DNA of 64,000 nt, taken from assembly GCA_941918925.1 (NCBI GenBank), contig OW799237.1, forward strand, positions 88,633,015-88,697,014, written 5' to 3'. Source of the stretch: Phyto melanocephala (lineage: Eukaryota > Arthropoda > Insecta > Diptera > Rhinophoridae). Within the stretch, counting starts at the first letter, position 1; the number at the start of each line of letters is the position of its first letter. The notes beneath the pieces were generated by a model, which was not told where the DNA came from, ran no database searches, and worked only from the letters and a program-made list of their open reading frames with translations. Shown one piece after another: positions 11,212 to 22,489 of the stretch. Both the position numbers and the translations under genes were made by a program.

Positions 11212-12205
11212 TCTATATATATAAAAGTGAAACTCTGTGTGTGTGTGTGTGTGTTAGCTATAGACTCCGAAACTGTAAAACCGATCGGGCTCAAACTTTG
11301 GTAAGTTGTTGTACACATACCAGGGAGTGTTTACGGGTGAAAAAAAGTGGGCGGGGCCACGCCCATAAAAAATTAGTTATCAGTTTTAGCTACTTGCACT
11401 TGACCGATTTTTCTGAAACTTTGCACACATATCGAGCTGTCATGACTAAATAATTTCGTGATTAAAAGAGTGGGCGGGGCCACGCCCATAAAAAAAGGTA
11501 TCATTTTGAGGTACTTGCACTGGACCGATTTTTCTGAAACTTTGCACACATATTGAGCTATCATGACCTTATGATTTCGTGATTAGTGGCAGGGTGATAA
11601 GAAAAGTGGGCGGGGCCACGCCCCTAAAAAAGTTTTGATATTGAGGTACTTGCACTGGACCGATTTTTCTAAAACTTTGCACACATATTAAGCTGTCATG
11701 ACTTTATAATTTCGTGATTAAAAGAGTGGGCGGGGCCACGCCCATAAAAAAAGGTATCATTTTGAGGTACTTGCACTGGACCGATTTTTCTGAAACTTTG
11801 CACACATATTGAGCTATCATGACCTTATGATTTCGTGATTAGAAAAGTGGGCAGGGCCACGCCCATAAAAAAAGTAATAATTTTGAGGTACTTGCACTGG
11901 ACCGATTTTTCTGAAACTTTGCACACATACTGAGCTGTCATGACTTTATAATTTCGTGATTAGAAAAGTGGGCAGTGCCACGCCTATAAAAAAAAGGTAT
12001 CATTTTGAAGTACTTGCACTTAACCGATTTTTCTGAAACTTTGCACACATATTGACTTTAGAATTTCGTGATTAGAAAAGTGGGCAGGGCCACGCCCATA
12101 AAAAAAAATTATAATTTTTAGGTTCTTGCACTTGATATTCAATTAAAATTCAGAATGAATTTCGATTCATTAAGGGGCGTAGCAACGCGCGCCGGGTTTG
12201 GCTAG
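11212..12205 (+). mobile_element. Helitron-like element with seven internal tandem units, copy 1
   Basis: The 5' end reads TCTATATATATAAAAGTGAA then a TG run; the 3' end reads GCGCGCCGGGTTTGGCTAG before T. Between them a unit of about 112-136 bp repeats. Each unit has a GC-rich near-palindrome GGGCGGGGCCACGCCC (starts near 11349, 11472, 11608, 11728, 11849, 11970, 12082) followed by a block carrying TACTTGCACTGGACCGATTT and CTGAAACTTTGCACACATAT. A second copy lies at 43612-44399. The TC...CTAG ends and the GC-rich block near the 3' end fit a non-autonomous Helitron; no Rep/helicase coding sequence is present. Confidence 0.7.
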
Positions 12206-12379
12206 TACGATTTAAAGTTCGTCAAAAAAATTAAGTCGCAGCCGTATTACCCTGTGAAGCCACCACTGACATTTGAACGATGCCATCTTCTATTGGTAAT
12301 TTCATACTCAAGCGTTTTTAACAAAAAATAATAAAATAAATTTCTTTAAAAGTTTTATATATTAAAAAAGTTTTTTCTA

Positions 12380-13020
12380 CAATTATGTATTGTTTTCGTA
12401 AAAAGAAAATTTTGTAAAAATGTATATACATGATCTTCTCACTCCTCGGGGGAGCATAGGGCCATTACAAGGTGGCTTCAATAGTCTCGATCTGCGGTTC
12501 GATGCTTCACCTCGTTCCACTTCATACGCAATCTCGAAAGTTTTGTAGTCAGTTGCCGCTTTCAGGTGTGCGCTGGTCTCCTTACTTGGTTGCTTCCTTA
12601 CGAGTCCCATAATCATCGTCTGGTTTACGGAGGGTCTGACCTAACCAACTCCATTTTTGCTTCTAATAGGCTGCTAGTTTGCATCCATCCAGAGTTGGTT
12701 GTTGGATATTGTTACAGGCCACAAAATCCGTAAGACTTTGCGGAGGCAATTGTTGAGAAATATGTATCTGAAGTACTTGTATGTCAGGTGGCGCCATGTT
12801 TCAGGTCTTGCACCCATATAACAAAATTAATTTTTTGTTAAAGTAAAATAATTTTAGTTTGGTTTGTTTTGAGATCTGCAGCTGATCAATTGTGCTACTC
12901 AGGCAGCAGAAGGACTTTACATCTTCAATATCTTGATCACATACGAAGAAATGGCGATCTGTGTTACTACTGATATGAAGCGATTTCATTTTGGGTATAT
13001 TTATCTTCAGCCCAACCAAT
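12380..13020 (-). pseudogene. RTE-like LINE ORF2 3' fragment (decayed)
   Basis: Minus-strand reading gives the region downstream of the polymerase core: VGLKINIPKMKSLHISSNTD then DVKSFCCLSSTID and LILLYGCKT, corresponding to the 'GLKIN..KTK..KYLGS...LLYGCET' track of RTE-like LINE reverse transcriptases. Further down, in other frames, a decayed NEVKHRTADRD stretch leads to ALCSPEE, matching the usual 'ALCS' ending of these proteins. Frameshifts and in-frame stops show it is dead. Only the last third of ORF2 is present (5' truncation, normal for LINEs). A similar but better preserved LINE lies at 55135-56200. Confidence 0.7.
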
Positions 13021-14489
13021 GATGGTAAAAATTTTCGACCGCATTTATTTATAATTTTTTTTTTTCATGAAAATTAGCAATCCACAAAAGTCTCTTTTAA
13101 AAACTTCTAAATTCTTGTGGTTTAAATTTGGTGTAGGAGTTTGATAAATGTATGCTAATATTGTTGTATTTGCTATTGTAAATACATTAATGTGCAACAG
13201 TATGTGTGAGTATTTATGACCTGCATTAGAGGCATCTGTTGTATGTGCAAACATGTCTATTATTTGTAGTTGTATTAAAACAAACCCTGCAGCTCTCAAA
13301 CTTAATATCGCATAGAACCTATGGAAATTACTGATAAATCCAAATGCAATATATTCGGCTACTGATCTGCCTAACACTCTCTACAATAACATTTTATAAG
13401 TTGCCAAAGTATAACAAAAATGTGTCTGATTGAAGGGAATTCAACAAAATACATTTACATTTTTCAGCTACATAATTAATTGCCACTTTAAAGATTACAG
13501 GGTTCGAAATAAGTATTTGCTGTACAAACGGTTACAAACTTATTTTAAACTATAAGCTCATGTATGCCTATGCAAGAGTCGGATGGTGTGTGCTTGTGTG
13601 CATTTTATGGATAAGAAACAAACTGTTGGCACAACACCACCGCCACCACCATCACCACCACCGCCAACATTAACACTAGCTAACACTAGTGCCATAGAAT
13701 ATCTTTTTTTTACAACTTCTTGCTTCAATAGAATTTATAGTTTTGAAAAAAAAAGAAAAACTAAAACCAAAAAATTAACTTAAAATGCAACGAAGCATGT
13801 CTTCCGTCAGCCCATAACATTAGAAATTGTTTAGAAAAAGGAACTCTTTTTTTGGTATTATTAGAAATCCACTACATAAGTTGCTAGTGTTTTACACCAT
13901 TTACACCACCCCACATTTATCTGGGGGAGAATTTAAAATTTAAATTTTATTCATGATTTCGATTTTGTATAAAACAATAAAATGCCGTTAGTTAAACCTA
14001 ATCCAAAGAGAGTGTGGGAATATGTTTCTATTTAAGAGACCTAAAATTCTGCTTTATAAAATTATTCACTATCTAAAGAAACGTCAGCTCTTGATTCTTG
14101 CACTAAAATTGTGTTTTTTTTTTAACAAAAAATACTACAAAAGGTACTTTTCTAAAATACAATTAAAATTAAAAATTTCTTTATTTATGTAATACAAGTA
14201 GTTTTTAATAGAGATTTTTTAAATAAACAAATTGTGCAGCAATTTTTGTGGATCTTAAAGACCACATTAAATGTTTATAGTGCAAAACATTTGCACAAGC
14301 GCAAATTCCTTTGTATTCGCAATATTTTAATGTGTTGACTCTTTTGCGTGGCAGTAATCAATTTAAGCTGCATTTATGTGCGGTAGACATTTAAATGAAA
14401 GTTCCCTGTAGTTCGTGGTACTTATCAGAAAAATGATGCAAAGATTTATACGAACTGATAATTAATATCCAGAATTTATTAAAAAAAAT
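13021..14489. other. non-coding stretch
   Basis: A 110-codon minus-strand frame at 13045-13377 has no recognisable domain. Apart from the CCN microsatellite, nothing is identified. Confidence 0.45.
13631..13668. repeat. (CCACCG/CCACCA)n microsatellite
   Basis: ACCACCGCCACCACCATCAC continues as a short CCN repeat. It is the most GC-rich simple repeat seen here and would read as polyproline in one frame, but no supported gene contains it. Confidence 0.8.
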
Positions 14490-14864
14490 TGTGTCCACAG
14501 ACAATTTTTCCAGAGTTTTTTTTTTAATTTAATTAATTAATTTTTTCAACTAATTTAAAATAGAAAAATTTATCCAAAATTTTGTAATTGTTTAAGGAGA
14601 GACAGCTGAAGCTGAATTTCTCTTTAGAATAAAGTTTTCTAAAAAGTTTGAAGTATTTTATTTAAAATTAACCGTAAAGTTGTATATTTATAGAAAAGTT
14701 GTCCAATCCTTTCTTAACAAATATAATGTCAATGAAAAGTTTAAAAAGTTTTTATACCTGGAAAATCCGTTGGAAATTTATCCGAAAAAATATAATTCGA
14801 AAATTTTCTATCCATATTTACATACATATTTGGAATTTTTTATATAATATACTTTTTATATGTA

Positions 14865-15525
14865 CACTGCACCCTCCCTTAACGCAACTAATAGAAATTT
14901 TGGCCGTTGCAAAAACTGAGGTTGTTGCGATAACCGAGTCTCAATTTTTTAGGGCGCAAATTCTCTTTTATGGTTTAATATGGCTTCATAAACCTCTGGT
15001 ACAAATCCTTCTCCATTTTTGGATATTCACAAGCTCTTATTGTAACAGGCTTGTCTGGTCCAAATTCAGCATTTGCAACGAATTTTTTTTATGCAGCTCA
15101 ATTTTTTTTAATTCTGGATATTATTGATTTGTGCACTATATATTCATCGCAAATCACTTTTACAGATATGCTCCTTTCAAGCTTATTACGAATATCACTT
15201 TTTTTTGTTTAATTGAAATGTTTTAAAAATTTTGTAATCACCGGCACTTTATTCAATGTAAATAGCAAACAATTTCACGAAAAGTGATTCCTTTAACTGA
15301 GTGCATATCTACAAAAAACAAGTGCAACACGCATATTTCAGTATTTTTGGAACAGCGGTAAATCTAAAGCTAAAAAATCTAAATAAAAAATATGTACATA
15401 AAAATGAGAAATTGATAATTTTGGGAGAAAAGTTGCGTTAACTGAGTCAACAATGCAAACAATTTACGAGTTGCAATAATAGAGGAGTTGCGCTAATCGA
15501 GGGTTGAGTAAGAGAAGTGGCACTG
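14865..15525 (-). mobile_element. pogo/Tigger-type non-autonomous element 2
   Basis: The left end CACTGCACCCTCCCTTAACG and the reverse complement of the right end (CAGTGCCACTTCTCTTACTC) form imperfect terminal repeats flanked by TA (14863-14864, 15526-15527). Subterminal blocks repeat TTGCGTTAACTGAG-like text. On the minus strand near 14985-15075 an interrupted peptide reads KPVTIRACEYPKMEKDLYQRF across a frameshift, which resembles the CENP-B/Tc5-type DNA-binding domain of Tigger proteins ('EYPxVDxxLxxWF'). The catalytic domain is gone. Confidence 0.65.
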
Positions 15526-15942
15526 TACTTAGAAAATTTATCCGAAAATTTATTGTTTTTTTTTTAATTATCCGAAAATTTTCTAAACAGATAAATTATT
15601 CAAAAATTGTCTTTATATAAGCAATTTATCCAAAAACTGTCTATATAATAAAATTATTCCGAATATTGTCCATTCATTTAATCTTCTTCGAAATTCTTTT
15701 ATATCTAGAAAATCTAACCAAAAATTGATTGAACCTAGAAAATTATCCAAAAAGTTATCTAAATAGATAATTTATTCAAAAATTGTCTATACATATACAA
15801 TTTATCCAACAAATTTTTATAATGAAATTTATCCAAAAAATTTCTTACACTGAAATTTATTTGAAATTATTTTATAACTAAAAAATCTATACAACAATTA
15901 TTTGCTTATTAATTATTATAAAAAAATATTCTATATATCCAT

Positions 15943-16166
15943 GGTCACAAGTAAAAAGGGCCTAACTCGAATTTTTTTTGCGAATTCGAAATATTCAGTG
16001 ATTCCAATACATGTCACACAAGTACACCTCAACACAAAAACTTAACGCAATATTTAGTATTAAAAATAACCAATAACTTACAAAAGAAGTTACTTTGTGA
16101 TAACACAGTTTCTACTACGTTTTGAAAGTTATAATTATTTGAGTTACGGCCTTTTTACGTGTGACC
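15943..16166. mobile_element. 224-bp MITE with GGTCACA termini
   Basis: The left end GGTCACAAGTAAAAAGGGCC continues TAACTCGAA; the reverse complement of the right end reads GGTCACACGTAAAAAGGCCG then TAACTC. No coding sequence; target duplication not clear. It lies inside AT array B and stands out by its GGCC-containing arms. Confidence 0.7.
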
Positions 16167-17049
16167 AAAGAACATTTATCCGAAAACCTTAAAGAGTAAA
16201 ATACACAGAAATTTGTTCAAAAGATTTTTATAACTAAAAATTTATTCCTAATTTTTGTATACTCAGAAAAGTTATTCAAACGTTTTTATTTCAAAGAAAA
16301 TGTATCCAAAATATTTTTTTAGGTAGAAACTTATTAATATTTTCTTATAAACATGTTTAGAAAATTTATCCAAAATTTTTTAACATAGAAATTTATCCAA
16401 ACAGTTGGTTTTAAGACAATCTACTCAAAATATTTATATATAGAGAAATGTTACCTAAAAATATTTTGTGTATAAAATTTCACTTGATTATTTTCCATAA
16501 GTATAAATTAATTAGTAATTTTTCTACTCTTTAAAAATTTATTTTTTATATAAAAAATTATCCAAATTTTTTTTTCTTATGAAAAATTATCCAAAATGTT
16601 TTTTATTTATATAATATTAAACCAAACATTTCTACACTAAACTGTTTTTCCAAAAAATTTCTATACACATGAAATTTATTTAAAAATTTATTCGTAACTT
16701 TTGTACTTTGACAATTATTATGCAAAATTTTTATGCAAAAAAAAAAAAAATTTATAAAAAAGCATTTAAGACTTTTTAAACAAGAAAATATATCAAACAT
16801 GTTCCATAAAAAAATGTTCAATTCTCGAAAACACTCGAAAAAAAATGTTCTATACTTTTATAGAACATTTATCCCCAAATTTGCTATACACAGAAGTTTA
16901 TCTGAAAGTTTTATAAATTTAAAACATTTATTTGAACTTATTTGTAAAGCGTGATTTTTTAAGAGCTATAGAAAAGTTTCAAAAAAACACATAAAATTCA
17001 GAAAAATGCATGAAATCTTTATTTGAATCGATAGTACGGTCCATTAAAT

Positions 17050-17388
17050 TTAATGTTTGAAGATTATTTCATGCAAATGTTGACCGTGACTGCGCCTCAA
17101 TTGGTCCATCCGCTTAGTCCAATTGTGGCATACTCTTTCCAACATTTCGGCCGGTATCTCATGAATAAATGCTTCAATGTTGTCTGCCAATGCGTCAATT
17201 GAAGCGGGCATGTGTGTATAGATATGAGCTTTAACGTGGCCCCACAAAAAATAGTCTAAAGGCATTAAATCGCACGATCTAGGCGGCCAATTGACCGGTC
17301 CCGAACGTGAAATAAAATGTTCACCGAACTCGCCTCTCAATAAGTCCATTGTTAAGCGTACTGTGTGGCACCGTCTTGTTGAAACCAC
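17050..17388 (-). pseudogene. mariner DD41D transposase, C-terminal part
   Basis: The frame runs from just after the second catalytic aspartate to the natural end of the protein (...QLRRSHGQHLHEIIFKH). It contains MDLLRGEFGEHFISRSG, the third catalytic motif RSCDLMPLDYFLWG and the conserved tail. Codon-level preservation is good, but the upstream part lies in another frame because of a small indel near 17350-17380; the frame shown has no native start codon. Confidence 0.8.
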
Positions 17389-17468
17389 ATGTCATGCAAG
17401 TCATGCTCTTGTATTTTGGGCAAAAAAAAAGTTGGATTTCATCTCACGGTAGCGCTCATCATTCACAG

Positions 17469-17846
17469 TTACGTTACGATTCGCATCATCTTTGAAGAAG
17501 TACGGTCCAATGATGCCACCAGCCCATAAACCAAACCAAACTGTGACTTTTTCTGGATGCATTGGTAGCTCTTGCAATGCTTCTGGCTGATGTTCACTTC
17601 AAAATCGATAATTCTGCTTATTAACGTACCCATTGAGCCAAAAATAAGCTTCGTCGCTGAACAGAATTTTTCGATAAGAAGCGAGCGATGAACAGAGCAC
17701 GCATTTTGATAATAAAATTCAATAATTTGCAAGCGTTGTTCGTTTATAAGACGATTCATGGTTAAATTATAGACCAAACTGAAGATGTTTGACAGTGAAA
17801 CAAAACACGAAATGTGCGTCAGCTGTTTAAACCAGTGTTGCCACAA
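17469..17846 (-). pseudogene. mariner DD41D transposase, N-terminal HTH part
   Basis: The native start is probably the ATG at about 17760 (MNRLINEQRLQIIEFYYQN). After the first HTH helix region the frame jumps, by internal deletion, into the catalytic region, which continues out of frame (SDEAYFWLNGYVNKQN near 17610-17665). The upstream codons in this frame are 5' leader, not protein. Confidence 0.7.
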
Positions 17847-18120
17847 AGATAATAGCTAAAAAATCACCCTTTACTTAGACAATTTATCCGAGTTTTTTTT
17901 TACATAGAAATTTTATTTGAAATTTTTGTTTATCAAAATTCGTCTAAGAAGAGCGAAAATGTTCCACTTATAAATTTATTTTTTGAAAATAATTCAACAT
18001 CAAAATTCTTTAAATTAAGAGTTATGTAGCAGAGGAAACTTTTATCCGAAATATTTTACAAAAAAAAGTTGAAAAAAGAGTTATCTATAAAAAGATTTAT
18101 CGGAAATTTTTAAAATAATA

Positions 18121-20517
18121 GAAAACTTTTCATATGGAGTAAAGATATTAATTGTTTTAAATAAATTTTTCTTTTGAACTTTTTATAAAGTGAAAAATAT
18201 TTTATATTAAAAAAATTTCCATAAAAAATATACGAATAGAACATACGTGAAAATTTTTTTATAATTAAAAAAAATTCAACATTTTTTTAAATCTTTTTCA
18301 TATAAAATAGTTTAACTTTTAGAGTATAAATTAAATCGAATATTTTTTTTTAATTTTCTTTTAATGAAAATGCATAATGCAATTGTTTATAACTGAAGGA
18401 ACCTTTTAAAACTGTTGGGGTCTTTGCAACACTATAAGCGTATTAGTTGTATGTATTTATTTAACATTATATGCAAATTTATCTTTTTTTTTGTGCAACA
18501 CTTAAAAAATGACAAAATAAAAACAGCAACTCTTCAATTTAGTCTTTAAGTTTGAACAAGTTTTATGAGTCTTTTACTCTCTCGGTCTCTCTTCGTCACC
18601 GTGTTTATATTAAGTGTAACCAAAATTTTTTTTTATGATTTAAATTTTTTTACATCTTTTTTGTAAAAACTGCCAACAACCAGTTTAGATTTAAACAAGT
18701 ATGAGTATCAAGTAAGGTTGTGTCTGATCTTATATGCTCTTCACCAATGTGCAAGTACGAAATAATAAGTGCTTATAAAGATGTTAATGGGAATAATAGA
18801 AATTATATTTTAATATTAAAAGATACTGCAAGTCATTTTATTGCATGAATTTTAGACGATTTAATTGATTTCACTACCAGAATTCGTCAAATGTATTGGG
18901 GCCTTAAACAACTTGATTTCAAATCAGCTTTCGTGTTCGTTAAACTTTATAATTTATATACAATACTTTGCGTTCACAAGTGAATGTTGTAGAAAAACCA
19001 AACGCTATGACAAATCTATTGTACTTATACCCTTGCCACACATTGTGAAGGGTATAAAAAGGAGTACAAAAACCTTTAAAATAATTGATGGCAAAAGCAC
19101 TAAAACACGAACGTTCGACCGGTCATACTTAATATACTTCACCTTTTTTGATGGGCTTTTTTTAATATTCCTTTTTTATGGATTTCTGTTAAGACTTTTA
19201 ACTTAAAGGTTGATGTCGGTATTTGTTTTTTGGTTTTTTTTAATTTCTTTATTCCTTAAAAAGTAAAAATCTTGTTTCTTCAAGGTGTGAAAAACTGTAT
19301 GGCTTGTTGGGAAGATGGCAGCATGTTTTTTCTTTTTGTTTGTTAAGCTAAAAGTGAAACAAAACCCAAAAAGAAACTGAGAGAAGAAATAAAATTCATT
19401 AAAAAAAATATTTAACAAACGAACGCCTACATGGTTGATTACTTTTTACCTTCATTATTTACAAACAAACAAACTTTGATTATGGAATGATGTGAGTGAA
19501 TGAATGAATGAATGTTTGTTTGTTGTAATGAAGTAATTCAAACTAAAACATCTATACAAACTTAGCAATATTTATTTTCATGTTACTTTTAAAGTTTTGT
19601 CTTATTTTGCTGTTTTTATTCAACACCAAACCCCATGATGCATTTTTAGTTTTTTTTTCTTCTTCTTTTTTTTTTGTTATCACTATGGTCAATAGTAGGG
19701 TATAGAGTTGCATTTAATTGTGCTCATTATGATTGTTATAAGTTTTCGAAAATATGCGCCTACGTTTTCTGTTCATAATTTTATTAAATCATCTTTTCGT
19801 TGGCATTACAAACAGACAATAGACAAGAAGAAACACATTTTCATTTAAGTATTTTATTACTGTGTTGTTTAGATAAAAGAGTTTAATTGATTAGAATTTA
19901 ATAATCCAATTAAGGGATTTTTATACTATTTGGTGTTTATCTAAAAAAAAAAACGTGATCCATTAAAAGAATTTATGGTTGTAATAAAGATTACCGAATA
20001 ATGGGCTCTGTTTTGAGTAATTTGTTTTAAAATTTGTTTAATAAATTCTTAGACCATAAAAAAATCTTTTATTTTAAGAAATTTTATTAATTTTCCTCAT
20101 GCCTGTTTGTTGTTAATTTTGAATTTGTTGAAAATTTTCAATCAATTTTGTGTATCGACAACCATATTTTATTTATAAGAATTATGTTGTATGTTCATTT
20201 TAAATTAATTTAACACATTTTCCATTTAAAAAATTTTTTAATGAAAAATTTATTAAAGTAATGAAAGTGAACTATTGCGGGCTGGAGATCAGTTTTTTGT
20301 ATATAAATTTTTTTTTTATTATAATCTGATATTTCGCCACCAAATTGGAAAAATTAAAAAAAAAAAATTAAAAAATATTTTTTTATGTAAAAATTGGAAA
20401 ACATATTGATACAGAAAGATCGAATAAAATTAAAAATATTCTAGTTGATCTACTATAAATTTTCGATTTTTTTGTTGTAAATTGTCAATCAATTTTCGGT
20501 TTATAAAAAAATGGCGA
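18121..20517. other. AT-rich non-coding stretch
   Basis: No gene identified. At about 19023-19060 a short fragment TTATACCCTTGCCACACATT with GTGAAGGGTATAAAA is a minimal remnant of the DINE 5' terminal structure (inverted ACCCTT/AAGGGT). A short GAATGAATGAATGAATG run lies near 19495-19515. Confidence 0.5.
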
Positions 20518-20525
20518 TTACTTCT

Positions 20526-21297
20526 TTTTATACCCTTCACCTGTGGTGCACAAGGGTATATATAGCTTTGTCATTCCGTTTGTAAATTCTACAATTTTCA
20601 TTTCCGACCCCATAAAGTATATATTTTCTGAAAGCTTATGAATAGAGGAGTCGATTAAGGCCTGACCGTCTGTCCGTCTGTCGGTCTGCCCGTCTGTCTG
20701 TGTGTTGGTTGAAATCAACTTTTAGAAGCAACTATATGTTCCTCAGATCTGTATATGGTATCAAACTCTAGGAAATATCCAGGAATAAATCGCTATTGAA
20801 ATTCAGCACAATCGCCCCATAACTTTCTGAGATATGAGCAAAAAACCACGACCACCTCGTTTTTTTACACAATTACAACAACAACATACTTATATACATA
20901 CATGCAAAAAACATGCCAAAAAAAAAAATTCAAAAAAAAAAATATATTAAAAATAAAAAAAAATAATAAAAAAAATTACAATAAAAAAAATTACAAAAAA
21001 ATTATATATTATATTACAAAAAAATTATAAATAAATTATAAAAAAAATTTTTAAAAAAATTTAAAAAAAAATATAAAAAAAAATAATAAAATATAAATAA
21101 TATCTTAAATAAAATAAGATAAAATTTTTTTGGCTCAGCTGGGATTCGATGCCACATTTAGTCTAACCAGTATATACATATGTACGTATTTTATATGAGA
21201 TGAATGGTGATACAAACAATTGTTATTGCATGACTACACGTTGTGAAGGGTATATAAGATTCGGCACGGCCGAATATAGCACTGTTACTTGTTAAAG
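20526..21297 (+). mobile_element. DINE-1-like Helentron with inverted centre
   Basis: The 5' part (ACCCTTCACCTGTGGTGCAC, ATTTCCGACCCCATAAAGTA, a GTCTGTCCGTCTG array, CGACCACCTCG) and the 3' end (GGGTATATAAGATTCGGCAC, GGCCGAATATAG, then TTACTTGTT) are in plus orientation. The 3' end carries the palindrome TTCGGCACGGCCGAA typical of the family. The A-rich tract (about 20905-21130) and the block GGCTCAGCTGGGATTCGATG (21132-21151) however read in the same direction as in the minus-strand copies at 29212, 49590 and 62814, so the centre is inverted relative to both ends. The 5' TTTCCGACC..CATAAAGTATATAT box is shared with Drosophila INE-1/DINE-1. Confidence 0.8.
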
Positions 21298-21439
21298 TCC
21301 CCTTTATCAATTGTGTTGTATTGCTAATGATGCTTGTCATGCAGGAAAAGTTTTTTTGCGTAAGTGACATGGTACCTGGATACCCATATCACTTTCGTAT
21401 TTAATGAAATTATATTATCTATAAATAACAAAATCTTTA

Positions 21440-21860
21440 AAAATAATTTAATAAAAAGGGTGGTCCCACCATAATTCACGATGTTAGTTGTGAGCCACAA
21501 CTCAAGATTAAGTTTTTGGCACATAATTGACCAGCGAGTTAAGATTGTTGAAGCCTTTTACAAAAATTGACAATCAAATCAAAATGCATTTGGTGGACGT
21601 CGTGTTTTTTTGGTCAGCATTATCGACCAAATGTGTCCACAATTGGAAAAATTTTGCCAAATTTGGTTTGGCAAACCTGGTCTGTAGAAAATGTGGCAAT
21701 ACCTGTGCATGCTCGTACTGTTCGCTCTACGAAAAAACATTGCTGTTGCCCAACAATTGAACATCAGCATTATCATTGAAAATATGGATAATTGGATAGA
21801 ATGCCACCAAAAACTAGGCGAAATAATTGTCATTATCATTATAAAAAATATTAAGATAAT
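21440..21860 (+). pseudogene. mariner-like N-terminal fragment
   Basis: Plus-strand reading gives VKIVEAFYKN, stop, QSNQNAFGGRRVFFGQHYRP, then STIGKI and an interrupted VENVAIPVHARTVRSTK. This is the HTH and linker of the same mariner branch as 30317-30932 and 16947-17871 ('YYxNGRSxxxxFRALRPFYGxHNRPxxSTI'). A GGGTGGTCCCACC stretch near 21458 may be the left end. The catalytic domain is absent and frames are broken. Confidence 0.65.
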
Positions 21861-21978
21861 TCTCTGACAATTTTTTCTTTGGACGATGCGTTTTGTTTGG
21901 ACCCTACATAAAAAGTATAGAAAATGTGTATAACTTTATATATTCTTTAAGTAGGCATCTGAGCACACCAATAAGTCT

Positions 21979-22233
21979 ATATCTGTGGCTTGGATCTAAA
22001 AGGGCCAATGTCAAAATATTTACTTTTGAGAAAATCGGAATTGAACTTTAACATTTATGGATGCTTTCATATTGTCATTGGCCAGCATTTTATTTATGAA
22101 GCTGTTCTGGGTAAAGTATGACTTTAGCTGTTTTACCATAACGAAATAGAGCAAGAAAACAAATCTAATGCAATGATTAACTCAAAAGAGCAAAAAAGTG
22201 ACATTGGCCCTTTTAGCTCCAAGCCACAGATAT
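21979..22233. mobile_element. 255-bp MITE with long terminal inverted repeats
   Basis: The left arm ATATCTGTGGCTTGGATCTA continues AAAGGGCCAATGTCA. The reverse complement of the right arm reads ATATCTGTGGCTTGGAGCTA then AAAGGGCCAATGTCA: about 35 bp with one mismatch. The interior is non-coding. Target duplication not evident. Confidence 0.75.
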
Positions 22234-22489
22234 GCATATGTATATGTGTTGCGGGAATATCGAAGCAGATTACTACTGTTTCGGGTCCCTTTTCCACCCC
22301 CTTCGTTCCACCAATTGGCCACTTACATTGTCGACTAGTGATTGCCCCAACAATCCTAATCGCTCAGTCTTTAATAACCGCGAGCATCTTCGTTAGTCTC
22401 AGGTGACTCTCAGTTTTCACACTCAATGAATGCCTACCTGTAATCCTTAGTCTACCACGATCTTAGTCTCCTTAACGTCTTTAAAAATT

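Larger units (their letters stand above)
16947..17871 (-). mobile_element. mariner-family element, DD41D (rosa-like), defective
   Basis: Terminal repeats (left AAGCGTGATTTTTTAAGAGC; right end reverse-complemented AAGGGTGATTTTTTAGCTAT) are flanked by TA at 16945-16946 and 17872-17873. The minus strand carries both ends of a transposase: an HTH start reading MNRLINEQRLQIIEFYYQN, then in shifted frames a first catalytic region with SDE before YFWLNGYVNKQN, the second as WFQQDGAT, and the third as NWPPRSCDLMPLDYFLWG. Reconnecting frames, the last two aspartates are about 41 residues apart, the spacing of rosa-type DD41D elements. Part of the HTH/linker region is deleted and at least two frameshifts and a stop are present, so it cannot make transposase. 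The same protein lineage (LNGYVNKQN) recurs at 51576-53648. Confidence 0.85.
14490..18120. repeat. degenerate AT tandem array B, interrupted by three insertions
   Basis: Diverged units of the type AAATTTATCCAAAAATTTTC with linking TATA/ATAGA text recur from about 14490 to 18120. The array is broken by a pogo-type element (14865-15525), a MITE (15943-16166) and a mariner (16947-17871). Units on both sides of each insertion are alike, so the array is older than all three. Confidence 0.7.

Noticed and set aside
11349..12097. Regularly spaced repeats resembling a CRISPR array
   Set aside because: Units are about 120 bp, homologous along their whole length, and lie inside a Helitron-like element; this is eukaryotic DNA.
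14699..15127. 142-codon plus-strand frame, one of the longest in the window
   Set aside because: It starts in AT array B and runs into pogo-type element 2; composition is Phe/Ile/Lys-rich with no domain, and the real coding relic there is on the minus strand.
21132..21155. tRNA gene at the TGGCTCAGCTGG / GATTCGATGCC block
   Set aside because: A-box-like and B-box-like words are too close and in the wrong relative arrangement for a cloverleaf; the block is part of a repeated element.
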